Origin: an uncultured Duncaniella sp.
GTDB taxonomy: Bacteria; Bacteroidota; Bacteroidia; Bacteroidales; Muribaculaceae
Assembly: GCA_910588795.1 (NCBI GenBank)
Contig: CAJURI010000086.1
Coordinates: 1-6,606, forward strand
Direction: 5' to 3'
Length of the DNA: 6,606 nt
Part shown: in pieces, positions 1-6,468 of the stretch
Layout of the letters: every line of letters begins with the position of its first letter
Position numbering within the stretch: position 1 is the stretch's first letter
The notes under the pieces: generated by a model
Told to the model about the DNA's origin: nothing
Database searches by the model: none
What the model saw: only the letters and a program-made list of their open reading frames with translations
Position numbers and translations under genes: made by a program

Positions 1-1
1 T

Positions 2-52
2 GAATCTACCATTTTTAGTCTCCAAAACGTTGCACTTCGTTTTGGAATCTAC
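2..52. repeat. 8-bp direct repeats (GAATCTAC) flanking the hairpin
   Basis: GAATCTAC occurs at 2-9 and again at 45-52, one copy on each side of the 21-46 inverted repeat. The second copy overlaps the last two bases of the right arm. A direct repeat around a palindromic core can be a target duplication or a unit of a tandem intergenic repeat, but 8 bp over this distance can also occur by chance, and the left copy sits at the window edge. Confidence 0.35.
21..46. repeat. Perfect 9-bp inverted repeat with 8-nt loop
   Basis: TCCAAAACG at 21-29 is the exact reverse complement of CGTTTTGGA at 38-46, with TTGCACTT between them. Transcribed, this would form a stable hairpin. Neither side is followed by a clear run of T in the direction of transcription, so an intrinsic terminator is not well supported. 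A dispersed REP/MITE-like element, the edge of a mobile element or a transcript-end hairpin of the upstream gene are all possible. The pairing is seen directly; the role is unknown. Confidence 0.6.
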
Positions 53-232
53 AATCCGTATTAAAAATCACTGCCCTTGAAATTAACAGAGGAAGCGATC
101 GTGGCTTTGAATTTGTTAATTTTGCTATGATATCGGCTACTGTATATTTAGAAATTATAAGTAAATCATCATATTTAATTTAAATTTTATATATTATATA
201 AATTATGTTAAAATGTAGAATCGGGGCTAAAT

Positions 233-263
233 CTTGATTTTATAGGAATTCTCCGTACATTTG
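233..263 (+). promoter_or_regulatory. Bacteroides-type promoter for the GH97 gene
   Basis: TACATTTG at 256-263 matches the Bacteroides -7 consensus TAnnTTTG exactly. CTTG at 233-236 matches three of four bases of the -33 element TTTG, with a 19-nt spacer, which is the usual distance. Transcription would begin near 269-271 and leave a leader of about 30 nt before the ATG at 299. It is the best motif-plus-spacing match in the upstream region. A second, poorer pair exists at 121-124 (TTTG) and 143-150 (TATATTTA, 18-nt spacer). No operator is recognisable. Confidence 0.55.
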
Positions 264-298
264 CATAATATGTTATTTCACGTCAATATCGTAAACAC

Positions 299-2050
299 AT
301 GAATCCAAAAATTTTAGTCACAGTTCTTTTTCTGTGCATAGCTAATGCGATCAATGCCGATGTGATGTCTCCCAATGGAAAAATCACACTATCCATATCT
401 GAAGACTCGTCGCTTTCGGTTGCTGTAATGAATGGAAAAGAGAGGCGGTTGATGAGGATTGATTGTGGAAAGATAAGACAGATCCCCGGGAGTGTCAGCG
501 TACATAATGTAGACTATTATATGGTTTGCGGTAAACGCAGACATTGCCGGAATGAATTTTCTGAAGTCAAGTATCTGCTTGAAAATTCCGATACTCTGAG
601 TGTGAGAGTCTATGATGACGGCATTGCCTGGACAGGGTGCAGAGGATATGAAGTGGATCTTTCAGGAGCTTCACATAGCTGGCTGCAGGACTGGAGTGAT
701 TGCTACGAGGGATTTTATAATAAGGACAAGGGGAGTAAATACGGAAGCCGTTACGGTTATCCGGCATTGTTTGAATACGGTGACCGCGATGTGTTTCTCC
801 TTTTGTCGGAATCATCCATAGGTGCTGACAATGCAGCCGCGAGTCTTTACGATACCGGTAGGACTGGAGTGTATGAGATCAGGCCTGACGGAGAAGAATA
901 TCCCGGATGGCAGACCGCTGTGATCGGCTCATTGAGTGATGTCGTGGAATCGACATTGATTAATGACAATTCACCGGTTGACAGATTGGATGATGTCTCC
1001 TGGATAAAACCCGGGGTGGCTTCATGGGTATATTGGGCGTATAATCATGGTTCAAATGATTTTGATATCATACGTAGATATGTCGATATGGCTTGTGAGC
1101 TGTCTCTCCCTTACGTGCTTATAGATGCTGAATGGGATGAGATGAAGAACGGACATTCAATACATGATGCAGTGTCATATGCCTTGGAGAAAGGTGTTAG
1201 ACCTATGATATGGTACAATTCATCCGTAGGTTGGGTAAATGGTGCCCCGGGGCCTAAATTCAGGCTGAATGAGCCGGAGAACAGGGAAAAGGAGTTCGCC
1301 TGGTGTGAGGAGAATGGTATAGCCGGTGTTAAGATCGATTTTTTCTCCGGAGACACCAATCGAAATATAAAATATATGATGGATCTTCTCGAATGTGCCG
1401 CCAGGCACCGTCTGCTTGTGAATTTCCATGGCGTGACGATACCGCGTGGATGGCAGAGAACCTATCCCAATCTTGTGAGCATGGAGGCTGTGTACGGTGC
1501 CGAGTGGTACAATAATGTCTCGACTTTTACCGATAAGGCTGCCCGTCATAATGCCACGCTTCCGTTTACCCGCAATGTCATAGGTTCGATGGATTACACA
1601 CCATGTGCGTTTACCGATTCTCAGCATCCTCACATCACTACTGATGCTCATGAACTTGCGCTGACGGTGCTCTTTGAGTCAGGCATACAGCATCTTGCCG
1701 ACCGTCCGGAGAGTTTTCTTTCACAGCCGTATGAAATAAGGGAATTTCTTTCTGAGCTGCCTACAGCATGGGATGATACTTTTCTGCTTGGCGGATATCC
1801 GGGGGATTATGTGGTCATGGCAAGACAGAAAGGTGATGAGTGGTACATTTGCGGCATCAATGGCAATGACTCTTCCCGAGAGATATCCATTGACGTTGAT
1901 CGTCTGCCGGGCATCATGCATGGCAAAAAAATGGTTATGATCACCGATAGCCCTGACGCGGACAAAACATGGAAGATATGTGAAATCGATAAAATACCGT
2001 CAATTGTGATAATGAAACCGAGAGGCGGATTTATTATAAAACTGAAGTGA
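299..2050 (+). CDS. Glycoside hydrolase family 97, retaining type (probable alpha-galactosidase or beta-L-arabinopyranosidase)
   Basis: Predicted exported exo-glycosidase of 583 residues. Residues 1-20 look like a signal peptide (cleavage after ANAINA), with no lipobox. Domains in order: N-terminal beta-sandwich opening with SPNGKITLSI (about 22-232), catalytic (beta/alpha)8 barrel starting at SWIKPG (234-239; to about 480), and a C-terminal beta domain (about 490-583). GH97 hallmarks are IDAEWD (275-280), VKIDFF, NFHG (375-378), RTYPN (387-391), EAVYGAEW (396-403) and PFTRNVIGSMDYTP (422-435). Asp347 in VKIDFF matches the nucleophile of retaining GH97 enzymes, and Glu402, 55 residues later, matches the acid/base; the characterised Bacteroides thetaiotaomicron alpha-galactosidase has the same spacing (D415/E470, from memory). 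Inverting SusB-type alpha-glucosidases lack this Asp. The part before the nucleophile is about 70 residues shorter than in that enzyme and carries five cysteines (56, 77, 83, 114, 135). Family certain, mechanism likely, substrate inferred. No Shine-Dalgarno sequence precedes the ATG, which is supported by the signal peptide. Confidence 0.92.
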   Translation: MNPKILVTVLFLCIANAINADVMSPNGKITLSISEDSSLSVAVMNGKERRLMRIDCGKIRQIPGSVSVHNVDYYMVCGKRRHCRNEFSEVKYLLENSDTLSVRVYDDGIAWTGCRGYEVDLSGASHSWLQDWSDCYEGFYNKDKGSKYGSRYGYPALFEYGDRDVFLLLSESSIGADNAAASLYDTGRTGVYEIRPDGEEYPGWQTAVIGSLSDVVESTLINDNSPVDRLDDVSWIKPGVASWVYWAYNHGSNDFDIIRRYVDMACELSLPYVLIDAEWDEMKNGHSIHDAVSYALEKGVRPMIWYNSSVGWVNGAPGPKFRLNEPENREKEFAWCEENGIAGVKIDFFSGDTNRNIKYMMDLLECAARHRLLVNFHGVTIPRGWQRTYPNLVSMEAVYGAEWYNNVSTFTDKAARHNATLPFTRNVIGSMDYTPCAFTDSQHPHITTDAHELALTVLFESGIQHLADRPESFLSQPYEIREFLSELPTAWDDTFLLGGYPGDYVVMARQKGDEWYICGINGNDSSREISIDVDRLPGIMHGKKMVMITDSPDADKTWKICEIDKIPSIVIMKPRGGFIIKLK

Positions 2051-2204
2051 CAGAGGGAATGTTGGCCGTGCAGTATCGGTCAATACATACGTTACGGCAC
2101 GGATGTTACATGTGTGAATGAAATGAGCACATACATATATGCCTGTTTCTACAAATAAGTATCCTCTTGTTACGTTTTTTACAGGCGGACTGTGTGAGAA
2201 CTTG

Positions 2205-2212
2205 TAATTTTG
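2205..2212 (+). promoter_or_regulatory. Possible internal promoter -7 element before the GH43 gene
   Basis: TAATTTTG fits the Bacteroides -7 consensus TAnnTTTG and lies 29 nt before the ATG at 2242, a plausible leader length. No good TTTG lies 19-21 nt upstream; the nearest T-run (2175-2180) is 24 nt away. A second weak pair is TTTC at 2146-2149 with TACGTTTT at 2171-2178. The 191-nt gap after the GH97 gene makes an internal promoter reasonable, but read-through from the upstream promoter is just as likely. No terminator hairpin is visible in the gap. Confidence 0.3.
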
Positions 2213-2241
2213 TGATAACCATCAAGTCACATAATTCAAGT

Positions 2242-3633
2242 ATGAAATCAAAATTAATCACATCCGTGATGATGCTGTCATGCATGGGGCTCATGCATGC
2301 CGTTAACCCTATAATACAGTCTAATTTCACCCCCGATCCGGCTCCGTATGTCCATGGCGATACGGTGTATCTTTTTGTGGATCATGATGAGAATGATGCC
2401 CAGTATTTTCTGATGAAGGACTGGCTTCTGTATTCGACTGACGATATGGTCAACTGGACCTACAGAGGCGCGCCGATATCTACAGAAACTTTTTCATGGG
2501 CTACACAGGGGGATAAGGCATGGGCTTCGCAGGCCATAGAGCGAGATGGAAAATGGTATTGGTATATATGCGCCCAGGACGCCGAATCAGGGCTGGATGC
2601 TGTAGGCGTGGCTGTGGCTGACGCTCCTGAAGGCCCTTACAGAGATGCGATAGGGCGTCCTCTTACCAAGCCGGGATTCGGGTTCATCGACCCGTCGGTT
2701 TTCATAGATGATGACGGACAGGCTTATCTTTTCTGGGGAAACAACGGATTGTGGATGGCTAAGCTCAACAGAGATATGATATCTCTTGACGGCGAAGTAA
2801 AGTATATAGATGAGCTTGATGATGAGAAGGCCTTCGGTCCCAAAGTGATGAAGCGCGACTATGCTCTTAACAAGCGGATGTTGAAGAGTAATTTTGAGGA
2901 AGCCCCTTGGATAAGCAAAAGAGACGGTCTGTACTATCTTGTGTATGCCGCAGGTGGTGTGCCTGAGTTTATGGCGTATTCTACTGCCGAAAATATCAAT
3001 GGCCCGTGGACGTATCGCGGGCGTATCATGGACGAGGCTGAAAATAGTTTTACAATACATGGCGGACTTATCGAGATCGGTGGCAGGAACTTCATGTTCT
3101 ATCATAACGGTAAGTTGCCAAATGGCGGCGGTTTCCGCAGGTCCTCATGTGTCGAGGAGTTCTCGTATGGCGATGACGGTTCCATTCCGTTCATTCCGTT
3201 CACTGATGAAGGAGTGAAGACTCCGTTGAAAAATCTGGATCCTTATGCAAGGGTGGAGGCTGAGACCATGGCTGACAGTTATGGCGTCAGGACTGACCGT
3301 AACAAGGGGCCTGAACGTCATTATCTAAAATCGGTTGACAATGGAGACTGGATCATGGTGAAGGCCGTGGATTTTGGAAATGGCAAAGACGGCAGGAATT
3401 TTTTTGCCAATGTTTCGGCTCTTCGGCCCGGTTCTTCAATTGAAATGCGTATTGATGCCCTTGGCAATAAGCCTGTGGCGCGGCTTGAGGTAAAGCCTAC
3501 CGGAGGTTGGGACAAATGGCAGGAACAGTCAGCCGAAATTGGTGATGTTGAGGGTGTGCATGATGTATATCTGCTGTTCCGTGGCGACGATGATCCTGAG
3601 GTACTGAGATTTGACTACTGGAGATTGAAGTAA
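2242..3633 (+). CDS. Glycoside hydrolase family 43 with C-terminal CBM6 (arabinofuranosidase/xylosidase type)
   Basis: Exported 463-residue exo-glycosidase, probably removing alpha-L-arabinofuranose or beta-D-xylose from arabinoxylan fragments. The ATG at 2242 is chosen because a signal peptide begins there (MKSKLITSV..., cleavage likely after LMHA at residue 20); the longer in-frame start at 2167 would bury it behind 25 unrelated residues. Cys14 after LS could suggest a lipoprotein, but the residues after it are hydrophobic, so signal peptidase I is preferred. The five-bladed GH43 propeller spans about 22-330. Expected catalytic residues are present: general base Asp32 (FTPDPAP), pKa modulator Asp150 (FIDPSVFIDDDG) and general acid Glu220 (FEEAPW). 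GNSFT-like and HNG motifs near the end of the propeller (NSFTIHGG, FYHNGKLPNGGGF) also fit. Residues 335-463 form a CBM6 beta-sandwich (YARVEAE, VDNGDWIMV, TGGWDKW, LRFDYWRLK), a xylan-associated binding module. The GH43 subfamily, and so arabinosidase versus xylosidase, cannot be fixed by eye. It is probably co-transcribed with the GH115 gene 21 nt downstream. Confidence 0.92.
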   Translation: MKSKLITSVMMLSCMGLMHAVNPIIQSNFTPDPAPYVHGDTVYLFVDHDENDAQYFLMKDWLLYSTDDMVNWTYRGAPISTETFSWATQGDKAWASQAIERDGKWYWYICAQDAESGLDAVGVAVADAPEGPYRDAIGRPLTKPGFGFIDPSVFIDDDGQAYLFWGNNGLWMAKLNRDMISLDGEVKYIDELDDEKAFGPKVMKRDYALNKRMLKSNFEEAPWISKRDGLYYLVYAAGGVPEFMAYSTAENINGPWTYRGRIMDEAENSFTIHGGLIEIGGRNFMFYHNGKLPNGGGFRRSSCVEEFSYGDDGSIPFIPFTDEGVKTPLKNLDPYARVEAETMADSYGVRTDRNKGPERHYLKSVDNGDWIMVKAVDFGNGKDGRNFFANVSALRPGSSIEMRIDALGNKPVARLEVKPTGGWDKWQEQSAEIGDVEGVHDVYLLFRGDDDPEVLRFDYWRLK

Positions 3634-3654
3634 TATCTTAAAAAGATCATTTTC

Positions 3655-6258
3655 ATGAACAGAAGTAAAGGCATTGTTGCTGGGATATTGTCATTGGTCA
3701 TGACTGTAGTGTCTGTGGGGGAGAGTTCCGCTGCACGCACTCAAGGATCGTTATTGGAGGTCCGTTTTGGAGATGTTGCTGCTCCCGAGGTGTCAGCAGG
3801 TATAAGACCGTTTGACCCGGCCGGATGTTATATCCTTATAGATGAGAAAGATTCGCCTGTGATAAAAAAGGCGGCAGAAATGTTTGCATCAGATGTGACC
3901 CGCGTCACAGGGGTGGAGACCGGTGTGTCATATGTCCCGAAACGCGATTCAAGAGCGGTGATAATTGGTACCATAGGTCATAGCCGTTACATAGATTCTC
4001 TTGTGTATAAAGGGGCTCTTGATGTGAGCCGTATCACCGGCGGATGGGAACGTTACAGCATAACAATTGTCAATGATCCGTTGCCGGGAATCTCTGAAGC
4101 CCTTGTCGTTGCCGGAAGTGACCGCCGCGGAGCTGCTTACGGTGCCTTGTCGATAAGTGAGGCTATGGGGGTATCTCCATGGGAATGGTGGGCTGATGTG
4201 CCTGTCAGAAGAAGAGAAAATGTAAGGATATATGCTGATTTTCAGTCGGAGTCTCCATCGGTGAAATACCGTGGAATATTCATAAACGACGAGGACTGGG
4301 GGCTGCTCCCTTGGGCTGCTTCCAACTATGAGAAGGAACTTGGCGACATAGGGCCGCGTACTTATGAGCGGGTGTGCGAGCTGTTGCTGAGGCTTAAAGG
4401 CAATATGCTTGCGCCGGCGATGCATGCATGTACCGGCGCGTTTTATTCTCATCCCGAGAGCAAGGCTGTGGCCGACAGTTGTGGAATAATCATCACGACA
4501 TCTCATTGCGAGCCTATGCTTTTCAACAATGCTGCAAAGTCAGAGTGGGACAGTCGACGTGACGGTGAATGGAACTATGTGACTAACAAGCCTGTCATAT
4601 ACTCTAAAATGGATGCGCGAGTAAAGGAGGCCGCCCCGTATGAGAATATCTACACCATGGCCATGCGTGGTGTGCACGACGAGGGCATGCGTGGCAATCT
4701 CTCTATGGAGAAGCGTATAGAGGTGCTGACCGAGGTAATTCAGGACCAGAGGGGGATACTTGAGAAGCATCTCGGACGCAGTGCGGCTGACGTGCCGCAG
4801 ATATTTGTCCCTTACAAGGAGACTCTGGATGTCTATGAGGCGGGCCTTAATATTCCTGACGACATAACGATCGTATGGCCTGACGATAATTACGGATACA
4901 TGAAGCATCTCAATGATTCTGTCGAGCGCAGTCGTGTGGGCGGTTCAGGAGTGTATTACCATACATCTTATCTCGGAACGCCGCATGATTATCTATGGTT
5001 ATGCACCACGCCCCCTGTGTTTATGTATGAGGAGCTTAAAAAGGCTTATGATTATGGCGCGGACAGATATTGGCTTCTCAATGTGGGTGATATAAAACCT
5101 ATGGAGATGGCCATACAGACATTTTTTGATATGGCATGGAATGTGGATGCCTTTGACATACATAGCGTCAACACTCATCAGCCGTTGATGCTGGCGGAAA
5201 TTTTCGGGGAGGGTATGCTTCCGCGTTTCCAAAAATTGCTTGACGATTATTACCGGCTTGCATGGAGCCGCAAGCCTGAATATATGGGATGGGAATATGA
5301 GTGGGATGCTCCCGCTCTTGAACAGCTCCGCCCCACAGATTTCTCGTTTGATAATTACAACGATGCCCGAGACAGGCTGAAGGATTACAGGGTGATATCC
5401 GATGATGTGTCCGCGATAATGAGTGAGCTGCCTGATGCTCTCAGGGCACCTTTGTTTGAGATGATCGGATATCCTGTCATGGCGTCATATCAGATGAATC
5501 GTAAGTTCCTCATGGCGCAACTCAACAGGGAATATCTTGAGAAGGGTGACCGCGCGCGTGCCAATTGGGCAGGTGAACAGGCAAGGCTTGCTTACGACAG
5601 CATAAATGCTCTTAACCGGATGTATAATTCTTTGCTTGGGGGTAAATGGTCCGGCATGATGTCGGTCCCTAAAGGATTTGTGGCGAAATACCAGAATATG
5701 CCTGATATAGTCATGACGGACAATGTTGCCGCTGTCGAGGGTACTATAGACCCGGAACCGGATCAACGTTGTATGGAAGGATGCTGTGTGGTTGACATTG
5801 CGTCCCCGAAATATAAATCCGGACTGATCAATATCGTTGACGGGCTCGGTTTTGACTGGAAAGTGGTGCAGCTGGGGGAAGACCGTCCGGACGCGGATGT
5901 CGCGGGGGCTGTGGCTGTGTATGAGCTGCCGGAGATGTCGTGCGACACAATAGAAGTGACGGTCTACGCATTGCCGTTGTTCCCTTCCAATTCCGGGTGT
6001 GATACCCGTTACGGTGTATCCGTAGATGGAGGAGACATTGCAGTCGCATCGTATCATCCTGTGGAATGGTCGGCGGAATGGAAGGCGAATGTGTTGCGCA
6101 ACAGTACTGAAAATAAGTTCCGTTTCACGATCGACCCTCAGAAAAAGAATCACACTTTGACTCTTCACGCCATAGATGCGGGCCAGATCATACAGAGGGT
6201 CGTGGTCGACTGGGGCGGTCTGCGTGATTCGTATGTAGGCCCGTCGGTAGGTCTGTAG
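3655..6258 (+). CDS. Glycoside hydrolase family 115 (xylan alpha-1,2-glucuronidase)
   Basis: Exported 867-residue enzyme predicted to remove (4-O-methyl-)D-glucuronic acid from xylan, including internal positions, an inverting reaction known for the family. Residues 1-26 are a signal peptide (cleavage after GESSA), without a lipobox. Domains: N-terminal alpha/beta domain (about 30-200) ending in SPWEWWADVPV, catalytic barrel (about 200-500), helical region (about 500-690) and C-terminal beta-sandwich (about 715-867), matching the usual family length and order. Family motifs are YRGIFINDEDW (205-215), MRGVHDEGM with Glu343 as probable general acid (the counterpart of E375 in the Bacteroides ovatus enzyme, from memory), IVWPDDNYGY (406-415), YYHTSYLGTPHDYLW (434-448) and LLNVGDIKP (474-482). 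No gaps or missing motifs are seen. The ATG lies 21 nt after the GH43 stop, with no Shine-Dalgarno sequence, as is common in Bacteroidota. The tight spacing indicates an operon with the GH43 gene, and a GH115 strongly marks the locus as directed at glucuronoxylan-type substrates. Confidence 0.94.
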   Translation: MNRSKGIVAGILSLVMTVVSVGESSAARTQGSLLEVRFGDVAAPEVSAGIRPFDPAGCYILIDEKDSPVIKKAAEMFASDVTRVTGVETGVSYVPKRDSRAVIIGTIGHSRYIDSLVYKGALDVSRITGGWERYSITIVNDPLPGISEALVVAGSDRRGAAYGALSISEAMGVSPWEWWADVPVRRRENVRIYADFQSESPSVKYRGIFINDEDWGLLPWAASNYEKELGDIGPRTYERVCELLLRLKGNMLAPAMHACTGAFYSHPESKAVADSCGIIITTSHCEPMLFNNAAKSEWDSRRDGEWNYVTNKPVIYSKMDARVKEAAPYENIYTMAMRGVHDEGMRGNLSMEKRIEVLTEVIQDQRGILEKHLGRSAADVPQIFVPYKETLDVYEAGLNIPDDITIVWPDDNYGYMKHLNDSVERSRVGGSGVYYHTSYLGTPHDYLWLCTTPPVFMYEELKKAYDYGADRYWLLNVGDIKPMEMAIQTFFDMAWNVDAFDIHSVNTHQPLMLAEIFGEGMLPRFQKLLDDYYRLAWSRKPEYMGWEYEWDAPALEQLRPTDFSFDNYNDARDRLKDYRVISDDVSAIMSELPDALRAPLFEMIGYPVMASYQMNRKFLMAQLNREYLEKGDRARANWAGEQARLAYDSINALNRMYNSLLGGKWSGMMSVPKGFVAKYQNMPDIVMTDNVAAVEGTIDPEPDQRCMEGCCVVDIASPKYKSGLINIVDGLGFDWKVVQLGEDRPDADVAGAVAVYELPEMSCDTIEVTVYALPLFPSNSGCDTRYGVSVDGGDIAVASYHPVEWSAEWKANVLRNSTENKFRFTIDPQKKNHTLTLHAIDAGQIIQRVVVDWGGLRDSYVGPSVGL

Positions 6259-6398
6259 TCCGATGTGTCCGTGTGGGCGACAGCATGAATGCAGTATTGA
6301 TAGGAATCTTTTTCTTATACTGATGTCTCGGGCATCGGCGGAGTATCATAAAATCCGTGCGTATATGTCGCATATATAATATGATTATGTATAGTCCT

Positions 6399-6430
6399 AT
6401 TGCATCTGAAATCTCGGGGCACTATCTTTG
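6399..6430 (+). promoter_or_regulatory. Bacteroides-type promoter pointing out of the window
   Basis: TATCTTTG at 6423-6430 is an exact match to the -7 consensus TAnnTTTG. ATTG at 6399-6402 matches three of four bases of the -33 TTTG with a 20-nt spacer. Transcription would start near 6436 and proceed past the window end, implying a leader of at least 170 nt unless a gene starts just outside or the site is not used. If real, it means the next plus-strand gene is a separate transcription unit from the three hydrolase genes. Confidence 0.45.
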
Positions 6431-6452
6431 TCGTATAAATGTTTCATGCAAA

Positions 6453-6468
6453 ATAGGCAGAAGCCTAT
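6453..6468. repeat. 6-bp hairpin in the possible downstream leader
   Basis: ATAGGC at 6453-6458 pairs exactly with GCCTAT at 6463-6468 around an AGAA loop. It lies about 20 nt after the predicted start of the 6399-6430 promoter, so it could form near the 5' end of that transcript. No T-run follows on the plus strand and only a short TTTT follows on the minus strand, so it is not a good terminator. The pairing is clear; its importance is not. Confidence 0.35.

Larger units (their letters stand above)
1..298. other. AT-rich gene-free region upstream of the GH97 gene
   Basis: No credible coding region is visible here on either strand. The left end carries a perfect inverted repeat (21-46) framed by a short direct repeat. 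Roughly 140-215 is extremely AT-rich and includes an imperfect AT-only inverted repeat at 183-204. The last 70 bases hold the best promoter candidate for the GH97 gene. The sharp fall in G+C compared with the flanking gene is typical of a Bacteroidales intergenic regulatory region. Where the previous gene ends, and on which strand, cannot be seen. Confidence 0.7.

Noticed and set aside
117..124. TAATTTTG as the main promoter -7 element for the GH97 gene
   Set aside because: It matches TAnnTTTG but has no TTTG-like element 19-21 nt upstream and would give a leader of about 170 nt; the 233-263 pair fits much better.
2167..2241. Longer in-frame start for the GH43 gene at 2167
   Set aside because: The 25 extra residues resemble no signal peptide and would place the clear export signal starting at 2242 inside the protein. 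They would also cover the candidate -7 element at 2205-2212.
2587..3105. Minus-strand open frame (172 codons) inside the GH43 gene
   Set aside because: It is opposite the conserved GH43 propeller sequence and has no family motifs or start signal; it is a shadow of the real gene.
3635..3647. Small inverted repeat ATCTT-AAA-AAGAT between GH43 and GH115
   Set aside because: Five mostly A/T pairs with a 3-nt loop are too weak to act as a terminator, and the 21-nt spacing argues for translation of both genes from one transcript.
3949..4506. Minus-strand open frame (185 codons) inside the GH115 gene
   Set aside because: It overlaps conserved GH115 coding sequence completely and its translation shows no domain, signal peptide or plausible upstream signal.
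5485..6168. Long minus-strand open frame (227 codons) inside the GH115 gene
   Set aside because: It lies wholly opposite a well-supported gene, its translation has no recognisable domain and is rich in His, Arg and Ile in the way of antisense frames, and it has no promoter of its own.
6453..6468. Hairpin as the terminator of the GH115 transcript
   Set aside because: The stem is only 6 bp, no T-run follows on the plus strand, and it lies nearly 200 nt after the stop codon and downstream of a better promoter match.
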